From Deltaproteobacteria bacterium (GTDB lineage: Bacteria > Myxococcota_A > Polyangia > Polyangiales > Polyangiaceae), in NCBI GenBank assembly GCA_016218915.1, contig JACRCQ010000077.1:1-64000 (forward strand): DNA of 64,000 bases, given 5' to 3'. Of the stretch, positions 46,386 to 54,646 are shown one piece after another. The translations under genes and the position numbers were made by a program. Position 1 is the stretch's first letter. Each line of letters begins with the position of its first letter. A model generated the notes under the pieces. The model was not told where the DNA came from. It searched no databases and was given only the letters and a program-made list of their open reading frames with translations.

Positions 46386-48149
46386 GTGGAAAAAAGCTCT
46401 ATCCTCCGCTGGGTCATCATCGGCGTCGTGGTGTGGGTTGCGTTCCAGTACGGCCCACGGCTCTGGGGTGGTGGTGGAGCTGGTTCCGACGGGAAGGCGA
46501 GCGGCGTGCAGCCGTTGGGGGCGGAGAGCTCGTGCAGTGCCCTCCTCCCATGTGCGCCCCCGGAACGTGGTGCCGAGGCGCTGTGCGAGCTGGTGGGCAA
46601 ACGCTTCAAGGCGCAGTTCAGCACGAAGTCAGCGTCGCTCAAGCACCTTTGGCTCGAAGGGGAGAGCTACAAGCTCGATGGCCAGCCGATCGATCTTGTC
46701 ACGACGTCGGACCTGGAATGGCGACGCCCCCTGCGCTTCGAATGGCGCACGATGGGGGTCAACGATCAGGTCAAGTACGATGCGTTTGACTGGGTGCTTG
46801 AGTCCAAGGACGCCAGCTCCTGCGTCTTCTCGTGGAGCGACGAGAAGGTCGCTCTCAAGCAGATCGTAAAGACCACGGAGCGACCCTTCGAGCTGGAGGT
46901 TCGCGCGACCCTCCAGAACCTCGGCAAGGACAAGCTCGCCCACAGGCTGTCGGTCGAGGCAGCATCATGGCGCACCGAAAAGGAAGTGGAGTCCAAGCTT
47001 GGACGCCAATCGCCGTTCGTGACGGATGTGGAGTGTCTCCACGACGGCAAGCTCAAGAAGATGACGCCTGGCGACTTCGAGCCTGGCGACTTCAGCGATG
47101 CCGGCTTCGATCGCGGGTGGTTCTGGCAGCCCGGGTCGATCAACTTCGCGGCCGTGTCGAACTTCTACTTCTCGCAGGCGCTGGTGCCAACCGGCCAACC
47201 GGCATCAAGCTGCATGATGCAGATCGAGGAGCGCTGGGACACAGTCAACTACCCGGACAAGTCCAAGGATCCGAACTACGGCGCCATCTACCGCTCTCGT
47301 CTGGCGTGGGACAAGAAGGAGCTGGAGCCGCAGCAGAGCGCCGAGTACTCGGTGCTGGCCTACTTCGGCCCCAAAGAGCGCGACGTGCTCGCAGCGGCCG
47401 GCGGGGGCTCGCACAAGCTCGGCGAGCTGGTGGATCTGGGCTACTTCAGCCCGATCGCCCGCTACCTCCTGCTGTACCTGGTGTGGCTCCACAAGATGAT
47501 CGGCAACTGGGGCATCGCGATCATCCTGATGACCCTGAGCGTGCGCACCGTGCTGTTCCCGCTCACCTGGAAGCAGATCAAGAGCGGCCTGGGGATGCGC
47601 CGGCTCAAGCCCGAGATCGACGAGATCAACCGCAAGTTCAAGGACGACGCGCAGCAGAAGAACCTCGCCACGATGGAGCTGTGGAAGAAGCACAAGATCA
47701 ACCCGTTCGGCGGGTGTCTCCCTGCGATCTTCCAGCTGCCCGTGTGGTGGGCGCTGTACACGTCGCTGCAGACTGCGGTGGAGCTCTATCACACTCCGTT
47801 CATCTGGTTCCGCGACCTGTCCGCGCCTGACCCGTACTACATCCTTCCGATCGTGCTCGGCGGAACCATGATCCTGCAGCAGAAGATGATGCCGCAGCAG
47901 ATGGACCCGATGCAGCAGAAGATGATGACCTTCGTGATGCCCGCGGTCTTCACGGTCATGATGCTCTTCTTGCCTTCCGGCCTCGCGGTCTACATGCTCA
48001 CCAATGCCGTCCTCGGCATTCTCCAGCAGCTCATGATCGAGAAGTACTGGTCCGGTCAGGACCCTGTGGCCGCCACCGCGGGCAGCGGCATCGTCGTCAA
48101 GGACAAGCCCTCACTCCCGAGCAGAGGTAGGAAAGATGGAACCGGTTGA
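46386..48149 (+). CDS. yidC: membrane protein insertase YidC
   Basis: 587 residues from a GTG at 46386; an upstream in-frame extension would overlap yidD and is unlikely. An N-terminal anchor helix (LRWVIIGVVVWVAFQYG) and a large periplasmic beta-domain (about 50-330) are followed by the five-helix insertase core: GNWGIAIILMTLSVRTVLFPLTWKQIKS with the conserved Arg, FGGCLPAIFQLPVWWALYTSL, and MPAVFTVMMLFLPSGLAVYML. It inserts inner-membrane proteins alone or with SecYEG-SecDF-YajC, encoded elsewhere in this window. The end overlaps jag by 14 bases. Confidence 0.97.
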   Translation: MEKSSILRWVIIGVVVWVAFQYGPRLWGGGGAGSDGKASGVQPLGAESSCSALLPCAPPERGAEALCELVGKRFKAQFSTKSASLKHLWLEGESYKLDGQPIDLVTTSDLEWRRPLRFEWRTMGVNDQVKYDAFDWVLESKDASSCVFSWSDEKVALKQIVKTTERPFELEVRATLQNLGKDKLAHRLSVEAASWRTEKEVESKLGRQSPFVTDVECLHDGKLKKMTPGDFEPGDFSDAGFDRGWFWQPGSINFAAVSNFYFSQALVPTGQPASSCMMQIEERWDTVNYPDKSKDPNYGAIYRSRLAWDKKELEPQQSAEYSVLAYFGPKERDVLAAAGGGSHKLGELVDLGYFSPIARYLLLYLVWLHKMIGNWGIAIILMTLSVRTVLFPLTWKQIKSGLGMRRLKPEIDEINRKFKDDAQQKNLATMELWKKHKINPFGGCLPAIFQLPVWWALYTSLQTAVELYHTPFIWFRDLSAPDPYYILPIVLGGTMILQQKMMPQQMDPMQQKMMTFVMPAVFTVMMLFLPSGLAVYMLTNAVLGILQQLMIEKYWSGQDPVAATAGSGIVVKDKPSLPSRGRKDGTG

Positions 48150-48747
48150 TAACGACGATCCGAAGTCCGTCGATGAGAAGATCGATTCGGCCCAGGTCGA
48201 CGACGACCAGGAGCTCGTGTTGCCGCGCGACGCTGACAAGGCGCCGTTCAATGCTGCCGACGACGCACCGGCGGGACAGGATGACCGGGGCGACGTGGCC
48301 TGGAACTTCCTGACCGACGTGCTTCGCGAGATGCAGATGGAAGTCACGGTGCACCGACGCAAGCCGCGCGAGGACAGCGGCCCTGACGAGATTCGACTGG
48401 AGATCGTGGGGCACGACGCTGGCCGTGTGATTGGCAAGAAGGGGCAGGTGCTCGCAGCTCTGCAGTACCTGGTGAGCCGCGTGGTCAACAAGCCGGGGCA
48501 ACCCAGGCGTCACGTCGTGCTCGATGCCGAAGGCTACCGCGAGAGGCGGGATGCATCGCTCGCAACCATGGCCAAGCGGCTCGGGCAGCAGGCTGCGCAG
48601 GAAGGCAAGATCATCACCTTCGAGCCCATGAACCCGCGCGACCGACGGGTGGTCCACCTGGCACTCGCCCAGTTCGCCGACGTGGTCACTCGCAGCGATG
48701 GCGAGGGCGAAGACCGTCGCGTGCGGATCATCCCAGTGCGCAAGTAG
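48136..48747 (+). CDS. jag: Jag/KhpB-type KH-R3H RNA-binding protein
   Basis: 203 residues. An acidic N-terminal 50 residues replace the usual Jag_N domain. A KH-like domain (about 55-130) contains GHDAGRVIGKKGQVLAALQYLVSRVVN (the GxxG loop is IGKKG), followed by an R3H domain with FEPMNPRDRRVVHLAL (R-x3-H). Single-strand nucleic-acid binding; in other bacteria linked to cell-wall or division control. It overlaps the end of yidC, as expected for this block. Confidence 0.93.
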   Translation: MEPVDNDDPKSVDEKIDSAQVDDDQELVLPRDADKAPFNAADDAPAGQDDRGDVAWNFLTDVLREMQMEVTVHRRKPREDSGPDEIRLEIVGHDAGRVIGKKGQVLAALQYLVSRVVNKPGQPRRHVVLDAEGYRERRDASLATMAKRLGQQAAQEGKIITFEPMNPRDRRVVHLALAQFADVVTRSDGEGEDRRVRIIPVRK

Positions 48748-48758
48748 CGAGACTCGAC

Positions 48759-48820
48759 GAGCCGCGGCTCCGTGCGCGAATCGCGGCTCCACGCGGGGGC
48801 CCATGCGCGAATCGCGGCTC
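48759..48820. repeat. palindrome and 17-bp direct repeats between jag and pyrE
   Basis: A perfect 12-bp palindrome GAGCCGCGGCTC (48759-48770) is followed by two exact copies of TGCGCGAATCGCGGCTC (48773-48789 and 48804-48820); each copy contains its own small hairpin (CGCGA/TCGCG). They fill the space between two convergent genes, and the second copy ends in the pyrE stop codon. There is no T-tract, so this is not a standard intrinsic terminator. Confidence 0.7.
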
Positions 48821-49380
48821 TAGTCCGGGATGAAGTCCCGCCGCGTGCACAGCGAGATCAGCGGCAGCCCTGCCTGCTCGATCGCTTCGCGTCCACCTTC
48901 GAGACGGTCCACGATCGCCACCACACCCGCGACCACCAGCCCCGCGTCACGCATCGTCGCCACGCATCGGAGCGTGGAGCCGCCTGTGGTCACCACGTCT
49001 TCCAGGATGGCCACGCGCATGCCGGGACGCATCGACTTGTCGCCCTCGATCATGCGCTTGGAGCCGTGATCCTTCTGGGCCTTGCGCACGTAGAGCGCGG
49101 GCAGCGGGCGACTCTTCAGGAAGCTGGTGAGCGACACGGCGCTGGCAAGGGGGCAGCCGCCCAGCTCGACACCAGCCACGGCTTGCACATCAGGCAAATC
49201 GTCGAGCGCTGCGAGCATCAGCTCGCCGAGCACCGCATGACCTTGCGCAGTCAACGCAGTCTGCTTGCAGTCGATGAAGAAGTCGCTCTCGCGTCCCGAG
49301 GCGAGGATGACGCGCTTGCGTTCAAAGGACAGCGTGCGCAAGAGCGAGACGAGCGTGTCGCGCGCTGCCGGATCGATCAT
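48820..49380 (-). CDS. pyrE: orotate phosphoribosyltransferase
   Basis: 186 residues. The PRPP-binding loop is VAILEDVVTTGGSTLRC, with the substrate region GVELGGCPLASAVSL and YVRKAQKDHGSKRMIEG. It makes OMP from orotate and PRPP in UMP synthesis. Its ATG overlaps the stop of the upstream bactofilin gene by four bases, an odd partner, implying translational coupling. Confidence 0.95.
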   Translation of the reverse strand: MIDPAARDTLVSLLRTLSFERKRVILASGRESDFFIDCKQTALTAQGHAVLGELMLAALDDLPDVQAVAGVELGGCPLASAVSLTSFLKSRPLPALYVRKAQKDHGSKRMIEGDKSMRPGMRVAILEDVVTTGGSTLRCVATMRDAGLVVAGVVAIVDRLEGGREAIEQAGLPLISLCTRRDFIPD

Positions 49381-50000
49381 CGAGAGCCCCCACGCTTCTT
49401 GAGCGATCCGGTGGCCTTCTTCTTGAGCGCGGGCAGCACGGGCGGAGGTGGACCCGCCTCAGCAACCGCAGCGGTCTTGGCAGCGGGCTTGGCTGGCGCT
49501 GCGCGTTTCGGAGCCGGTCGAACTGCGGGCGGCGGCGGCGCCGGTCGCGGAGCGGGCTCCGGAGCGCGCGGCGGCTCGGGCGCAGGACGCGCTTCGACCA
49601 CCGGCTTTGCAGGGGCGGCGCGTCCTCGGGCCGGGGCGGCCGTGGTGCGAGCCGCTGCTGCCGGACGGGCCTCTGCGGGGCGATCGCCAGTGGCGATTCG
49701 GCCGCGGATGAGCGCACCTTCCTCGATGGCGATCCCGGGGGCGCTGACGTCGCCAGCGACCTTGGCACCAGCCTCGAGCGCGATCGAGTCGGTCGCAGTG
49801 AGGTTGCCGAGCACCGCACCGCGAACCACGATGCGGCTGCCCGAGACGTCGCCCTTGATGCGGGCCGTCTCTTCCAGCATCACCTCGCCGTCAACCTCGA
49901 CGCTCCCCTCGATGCGTCCGGCAACGTTGAGATCCCCTTCGCCGCGCAGATTGCCACGCACGAAGGTCCCTTGCGCGATCATCGCCATGTTGTCGGCCAT
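49377..50000 (-). CDS. bactofilin with long Pro/Ala-rich tail
   Basis: 207 residues. Residues 10-105 are a bactofilin beta-helix (GTFVRGNLRGEGDLNVAGRI ... GSVEVDGEVMLEETA ... GDVSAPGIAIEEGALIRGRI). The remaining 100 residues are Ala/Pro/Arg-rich and disordered, ending basic (KKKATGSLKKRGGSR). Bactofilins polymerise without nucleotide into cytoskeletal filaments, often at poles or on membranes; in Myxococcus they position ParAB and shape cells. It is the third bactofilin in a row and is coupled to pyrE. Confidence 0.88.
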   Translation of the reverse strand: MADNMAMIAQGTFVRGNLRGEGDLNVAGRIEGSVEVDGEVMLEETARIKGDVSGSRIVVRGAVLGNLTATDSIALEAGAKVAGDVSAPGIAIEEGALIRGRIATGDRPAEARPAAAARTTAAPARGRAAPAKPVVEARPAPEPPRAPEPAPRPAPPPPAVRPAPKRAAPAKPAAKTAAVAEAGPPPPVLPALKKKATGSLKKRGGSR

Positions 50001-50057
50001 GTTCTCTCACCTGACCCGGTCGTGCCGGTACACGACGGCTACGCCGTCCACCGATCC

Positions 50058-50372
50058 CTACACTTCCATGTCGACGTTGCCCTTGAACGAGGCACCGTCG
50101 GCGATGGTGATGCGAGCTGCCTTGACGTCGCCCACGAGGCGTCCGCCGGACTGCAAGTCGATGCGATCGGCTACCGACACGTTGCCGGTGATATGACCGC
50201 CGACCACGAGGGAGGACGCGGTGACGTCAGCTTCGACCACTGCGCCCGTTTCTACGACCACCGCGTCGCGGCCGGAGATCCTGCCCCGAACGGTGCCCTG
50301 GACGATGACCTCGTCATCGGCGCTGATTTCGCCTTCGACGATGATTCCCTGGCCGATGACCGTACTCGCCAT
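50058..50372 (-). CDS. short bactofilin
   Basis: 104 residues from the ATG at 50372 with GGAG upstream (the frame can be extended seven codons without a good ribosome binding site). It is almost pure beta-helix core with almost no tails: GQGIIVEGEISADDEVIVQG ... GGHITGNVSVADRIDLQSGG. It lies between two other bactofilin genes on the same strand (57- and 45-base gaps). Confidence 0.88.
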   Translation of the reverse strand: MASTVIGQGIIVEGEISADDEVIVQGTVRGRISGRDAVVVETGAVVEADVTASSLVVGGHITGNVSVADRIDLQSGGRLVGDVKAARITIADGASFKGNVDMEV

Positions 50373-50417
50373 GTGACGTTCTCCGATGCTCAAGAAGCTT
50401 CGAAACCTGGCCGATTG

Positions 50418-50795
50418 CTAGCGCGAGGGCTTGCCGAGCTCCGCAGGGAGGTCGAACTCGCTCGCGATGTCGACCGACACCTTGGCGCCGCGCTCGATGG
50501 CAAAGCCGCCGGCATTGATCGTGCCAAGGACCGTCGCGTTGGGCCCTGCCTTGACCAATCCGGATGCGTTGAGCTCTCCCTCGAACAGCCCCTCGATCGA
50601 GGCGCCTGCTGCCTCCACCTTGGCGCGCACCTCGGCCTGCTCCGATACGCGCAGCTCGCCTTCGATGGCGATCTCCCCTTCCACGAGACCTTCGATCGTC
50701 AGGTCGCCGCCTCCAGCGATGCGTCCCTTGATCGAAATACCGCGTCCGAGGGTTGAAGCTTCCGTGACTGTGGAACGAGAAGAATTCCTGTCCAT
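50418..50795 (-). CDS. bactofilin
   Basis: 125 residues from the ATG at 50795. The N-terminal 14 residues are polar; the core is GRGISIKGRIAGGGDLTIEG ... GEIAIEGELRVSEQAEVRAK ... GTINAGGFAIERGAKVSVD. It is the first of three consecutive bactofilin genes and follows trmH on the same strand. The three differ in tail length, which suggests co-polymers with distinct attachment ends (inference). Confidence 0.88.
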   Translation of the reverse strand: MDRNSSRSTVTEASTLGRGISIKGRIAGGGDLTIEGLVEGEIAIEGELRVSEQAEVRAKVEAAGASIEGLFEGELNASGLVKAGPNATVLGTINAGGFAIERGAKVSVDIASEFDLPAELGKPSR

Positions 50796-50872
50796 TTGCC
50801 CATTTCCCCTGGCTGGGGCCCGCACGTTGCCCGCTCGGGCGAGGGGCACGCTAGTACAGGCGGACGGTGGTG

Positions 50873-51601
50873 TCATGTGTCATCCGCGCGTGGGCCGTCC
50901 GCGCGTTCCAGCAGGGCCGCTGCGTTCGGGACGGTCACCGCAAGCCCGCGAGCATACAGACGCCGCTGCTCGCCCGGCGACAGGTCCCCTGCCCGATGCT
51001 CGGTGGCGTAGGCCAGCAGGATTCCACCGCAAACGCTCACGTTGAGGCTTTCGGCAAAGCCGCGCTGCGGCACCCGCACGCTGTGCGTGCAGGCAGCCCT
51101 GATTTCCGGAGCAATTCCCTCGTGCTCGTTGCCCAACACCAGAGCGATCCGCTCCACGTTGGCGAGATCCTGCGGAACCAGCTCGCCCTGCGGGTGCGTG
51201 GCCACCAGCGCATGCCCGCTCTGACGTAGCGTCTCCACGCATTCGGCCGCGGTCGGGTGGGCGGAAACCTGGACCCACTTGTGGGTTCCGCGCGCCACGC
51301 CTGCGTGGGCGAGAAACGACTCCCCCCGCTCCACCACGTGAACGCGGGCCAGACCCAGCGCCTCGCTCGTACGAAGAAGCGCCGCGCCGTTGTGCGGATC
51401 GTGAAGCGCATCGAGCACCATCGTCACGTTGCTGATGCGCTGGGCAAAGACCTGCTTGAGACGCGTCTGCCTGCGCTCGGAAGCGTACGGCTCGAGCACG
51501 CCGATCACGAACTCAGGGTCGACCTCGCCCAGGAGGATTCGTTTCGCCAGCCGGTCGCCCCAGCTGGCCACCTGCAATGTCTCGTTCGTGGATCGTCTCA
51601 T
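50873..51601 (-). CDS. trmH: tRNA (guanosine-2'-O-)-methyltransferase TrmH
   Basis: 242 residues from the ATG at 51601. SPOUT motifs are ALHDPHNGAALLRTSEALGL (motif 1), VLGNEHEGIAPEI (motif 2) and ESLNVSVCGGILLA (motif 3); the N-terminal RRQTRLKQVFAQR element is typical of TrmH, which methylates G18 of tRNA. E. coli TrmH is 229 residues. Divergent from the NusG-family gene (126-bp gap). Confidence 0.92.
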   Translation of the reverse strand: MRRSTNETLQVASWGDRLAKRILLGEVDPEFVIGVLEPYASERRQTRLKQVFAQRISNVTMVLDALHDPHNGAALLRTSEALGLARVHVVERGESFLAHAGVARGTHKWVQVSAHPTAAECVETLRQSGHALVATHPQGELVPQDLANVERIALVLGNEHEGIAPEIRAACTHSVRVPQRGFAESLNVSVCGGILLAYATEHRAGDLSPGEQRRLYARGLAVTVPNAAALLERADGPRADDT

Positions 51602-51727
51602 CGTGGTCCGCGCGGTCCGTCCGGTCTCCTCGGCGAGCCGGGCAGGCAGGCTTCTGACACGAAGGGCCCCCGAAGCAAAGTGCAAGCCGCTACAATGCCA
51701 GCTCTTCGGAGCAGCAAGCACGCGACC

Positions 51728-52279
51728 ATGCCCTACAACCTCAAAGAAGGCGTCCACTGGTGGGCCATCAACACGCGCGCGAACTTCGAACGCACCGTCG
51801 AAGAGCAGCTGGTCGGACGATCCCTCCCTGCATTCCTGCCCACCTACCGCACGTTCTCCACGCGCAAGGATCGCAAGAAGATCGTCACGCTTCCGCTGTT
51901 CCGCGGCTACCTGTTCGCGCACGTCGACCTGTCCGTGTTCGAAACCCGGGTGGCGATCCTGCGCGCGCGCGGCGTTGCCAAGATCGTGGGCGGGCCCGAT
52001 GGTCCTGAGCCGGTGCCCGATGAGCAGATCGAGACCGTCACGCGCCTGTGCGCCTCCGATCGGCTCCTCGAGCCCTGGGGCAAGATCGAAGTCGGCAAGC
52101 GCGTGCGCATCGTCTCCGGCGGCCTGACCGGCGTCACCGGCGTCGTCGTCGACATCAAGGGCAAGAACAAGAAGATCATCTGCAACGTCGAGCTGCTCGG
52201 CCGCGCCGTTGCCACCGAGCTGCGACCTGAGGACATCGAGGCGATCGGTCGATTTGACCCCGAGGATTCGCCCGGCTGA
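51728..52279 (+). CDS. NusG-family transcription factor (probable specialised paralogue)
   Basis: 183 residues from the ATG at 51728; another in-frame ATG 12 codons upstream lies near a GGAG. The NGN domain is HWWAINTRANFERTVEEQL ... LPTYRTFSTRKDRKKIVTLPLFRGYLFAH and the C-terminal KOW domain GKRVRIVSGGLTGVTGVVVDIKGKNKKIICNVELLGR. It binds RNA polymerase and modulates pausing or termination. No secE or rplK, which normally flank housekeeping nusG, is here, so it is more likely an RfaH/UpxY-like paralogue controlling particular operons. Convergent with thiD (seven-base gap). Confidence 0.85.
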   Translation: MPYNLKEGVHWWAINTRANFERTVEEQLVGRSLPAFLPTYRTFSTRKDRKKIVTLPLFRGYLFAHVDLSVFETRVAILRARGVAKIVGGPDGPEPVPDEQIETVTRLCASDRLLEPWGKIEVGKRVRIVSGGLTGVTGVVVDIKGKNKKIICNVELLGRAVATELRPEDIEAIGRFDPEDSPG

Positions 52280-52286
52280 CCTGCGC

Positions 52287-53144
52287 TCACGCTGGCAGCA
52301 CCAGCAGCCCGTCGCCGATGTCGGTCGCACGACGCATCGATCGTCGCAGCTGGCGACGAGCGCGGCGCACCGCCTCGACGATGTCCTCGTCGCTCTTTGC
52401 GCCCAGGCTCGCGATGTGCCCGGCAATCAACGACGCCAGCGAGCATCCCCCGCCGTGAAAGGGAGGTATCGCCAGCCGCGGCCCGATCATCTTGATCACG
52501 CGTCGACCGATCGCGAGCACGTCCACGGCCGGGCCCTGGGTGAGGTGGCCGCCCTTGACCAGCGCAGCGCGCGCGCCGGCTCGCACAAGGCCGCGCGCCG
52601 CTGCGACGAGCCCCTCGACGCCGGTGATCCGCATCTCCAGCAGCGCCTCGGCCTCGTCGAGGTTCGGCGTGACCACGGTTGCGAGCGCAAGGCTCTGGCG
52701 CATCGCATCGAGCGCTTCAGGATCGAGCAGACGCGCTCCGGACGGCGATCGGGTGGCGATCATGACCGGATCGATGACCACGGGAATTTCAGGGTGCTCG
52801 CCGACGAGCGTACACACCGCGCGAACGTTGGCCGACGAGCCCAGGGCCCCGGTCTTGATCACGCGAATGCGCTGGTGCGCAAGCACCTCGCGCGCTTGCG
52901 CCAGCACCAGCCCCGGATCGACCGCGGTCGCTGACACCAGCCCTGCGGTGGATTGCACGGTGATGACCGCGAGCACGGCGCATCCCCAGCTCCCGGTTGC
53001 ACGGACCATGCGCAGATCCGCGGCGATTCCTGCGCCGGCCGAAGGGTCGAGCCCTGCGATGATCAACGCGCACGCACGCTGCTGGATGCGGACTTCACTC
53101 GAACGAGCGGTGCCGCGAACGATGCTGGGGGGGTTGGACTTCAT
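52287..53144 (-). CDS. thiD: hydroxymethylpyrimidine/phosphomethylpyrimidine kinase
   Basis: 285 residues. Ribokinase-fold motifs are GLDPSAGAGIAADLRM (33-48), VIDPVMIATRS, VTPNLDEAEALL and HGGGCSLASLIAGHIA (anion hole and catalytic Cys; HGTGCTLSS in E. coli). It makes HMP-PP for thiamine. No thiE/thiC or TPP riboswitch is nearby. The ATG is three bases after the stop of the exported protein gene upstream, so it is part of a three-gene leftward run. Confidence 0.93.
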   Translation of the reverse strand: MKSNPPSIVRGTARSSEVRIQQRACALIIAGLDPSAGAGIAADLRMVRATGSWGCAVLAVITVQSTAGLVSATAVDPGLVLAQAREVLAHQRIRVIKTGALGSSANVRAVCTLVGEHPEIPVVIDPVMIATRSPSGARLLDPEALDAMRQSLALATVVTPNLDEAEALLEMRITGVEGLVAAARGLVRAGARAALVKGGHLTQGPAVDVLAIGRRVIKMIGPRLAIPPFHGGGCSLASLIAGHIASLGAKSDEDIVEAVRRARRQLRRSMRRATDIGDGLLVLPA

Positions 53145-53147
53145 CCG

Positions 53148-53747
53148 CTACTTTGCCTGCTTGGCGCGGTCGTAGTCGTTGGCCGCGCGCTCCACCATCT
53201 CGAAGTCGCGCGCCGCCCGTTCCTTGTGCGCCACCAGATCTCCGCTGAACAGCGTCAACCCCCAGAGCCCGTTGTCTCCGCGCCTGAAGGGATAGCGCGT
53301 CCCCTGCGAGGTCACGATCGTCGCCCGATCCCCCACGATCTCCACGCTCTTGATCCCGGACAGGTCGCGCCGCAAGCGCGTATCCCAGCCACGCTGGTGC
53401 GCAAGCACGACCCAGCACTCGGGCGGCCCCGCCGCATCGCCTTCCGCGCCGTAGGCTTCGAGCAGCCGGGAGCGCTCGGGCTCCTCGAACGATGCGCGGA
53501 TGCGCGCCAGCGATCGCTTGCGGTAGTCGTGGATCGAGAAGAGCGCATGCTGGCTCGCGGTCTCGAGGTAGGCAAAGCAATCCGCCGGACGCGACTTGGA
53601 GATGGCGAGCGCGATCCGGACGTAGCACCCCTCGGGTGTGCGATCGCTGGGGAAGCGCAGCGTGGTGTACAGACTCCAGCCGATCGGAATGCCTCCGATC
53701 AACGCCGCAGCGCCACCGAGAACCGCAAGAGCCTGACGGCGTGTCAC
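53148..53747 (-). CDS. exported or membrane-anchored protein of unknown function
   Basis: 199 residues. The N terminus MTRRQALAVLGGAAALIGGIPIG looks like a twin-arginine or simple anchor signal (RR at 3-4). The rest is a compact mixed domain with three Cys and many Arg (DCFAYLETASQHALFSIHDYRKRSLARI...), ending in a helix. I recognise no family. It lies between an unknown gene (four-base gap) and thiD (three-base gap), so all three are surely co-transcribed. Confidence 0.65.
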   Translation of the reverse strand: MTRRQALAVLGGAAALIGGIPIGWSLYTTLRFPSDRTPEGCYVRIALAISKSRPADCFAYLETASQHALFSIHDYRKRSLARIRASFEEPERSRLLEAYGAEGDAAGPPECWVVLAHQRGWDTRLRRDLSGIKSVEIVGDRATIVTSQGTRYPFRRGDNGLWGLTLFSGDLVAHKERAARDFEMVERAANDYDRAKQAK

Positions 53748-53751
53748 GCTC

Positions 53752-54450
53752 TCATCCCTTCTTCGGTGTGTCGTCGCGCCGTCGCAGCGTTACCGCCTCG
53801 TCGTCGATGAAGTCCGCATTGTCCTTGCCATCGGCAGGGCTTGGGATCGGGGCGCGCACCGCTGGCCTCGGCGCCGGGGTGGGGCTGCGCGGAGAAGCCG
53901 CGCTCGGTGGCGTCTGGCGCGGCGGGGCCATCTCGATCTTGGGCACCAGCGGGGTCGGTATGGATCCCGGCGGACGCTGTCCCCAGGTGATGGCCGCGTC
54001 GCCCACGTGGATGATGGGTGGGGGCAGGGAGCTCGAACGCTGGTCCGAGGCTGCCGTGAGCACCAGTCTGGTGGGGCGATCGTGCTTGAGCAGCAGGGGC
54101 AGGATGAACTTCGGCTGCATCTTCACCGCGCGACGGATCTCGTCGAGGGAAACCGGCACGGCGATGGTAGGCCACACGCGCTCGGCAAATCCACCACCGA
54201 GCTGGGTCAGGACGTCCAGGACGCAGACCTCGGAGTCGCCGCCGATCTCGACGCGCAAGCGCCCATCCAGCCAGTCCTGCCCGTCGAGCTTGGCGAGCAC
54301 GGCCAGGATTCGCGCACCGCCCTGGTTCGGGCGCGCCACGCTGGCCATTTTCTCGATCAGAGCCCGGGAATCCGCCTTGCATCCCATCGATGCCTTGACG
54401 TCAGCATCGCTGACGATCAGGCAGCTGGTGATGTGGTCCAGGGCGGGCAT
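53752..54450 (-). CDS. cytoplasmic protein of unknown function with disordered tail
   Basis: 232 residues. The N-terminal 130 residues form a structured domain with HITSCLIVSDADVKASMG and WPTIAVPVSLDEIRRAVKM segments; the rest is Pro/Ala-rich and ends in an acidic-then-basic stretch (DFIDDEAVTLRRRDDTPKKG). There is no signal. It is the first gene of the run with the exported protein and thiD. I do not recognise it. Confidence 0.6.
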   Translation of the reverse strand: MPALDHITSCLIVSDADVKASMGCKADSRALIEKMASVARPNQGGARILAVLAKLDGQDWLDGRLRVEIGGDSEVCVLDVLTQLGGGFAERVWPTIAVPVSLDEIRRAVKMQPKFILPLLLKHDRPTRLVLTAASDQRSSSLPPPIIHVGDAAITWGQRPPGSIPTPLVPKIEMAPPRQTPPSAASPRSPTPAPRPAVRAPIPSPADGKDNADFIDDEAVTLRRRDDTPKKG

Positions 54451-54646
54451 GGCTCGGTATTCTGTAGCCTTGCGATGGCCGAGACAACCGATACGAGCGC
54501 TGCAGAGCTGCGACCGTATGGGCGGGCCATCAGCAGCGCCTCAGCTGCAAGCCAGCCGCCTCGTTCCGGCGATCCGCGGGGACGCGGATCGGTGGTTTCG
54601 TGTTCAGGGGTTTTCGCAGGTCAGTTCATGATATAGACGAGGCCTG

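Noticed and set aside
52287..53144. TPP riboswitch for thiD
   Set aside because: The gene is internal to a run with a three-base gap, and no CUGAGA/thi-box sequence precedes the run.
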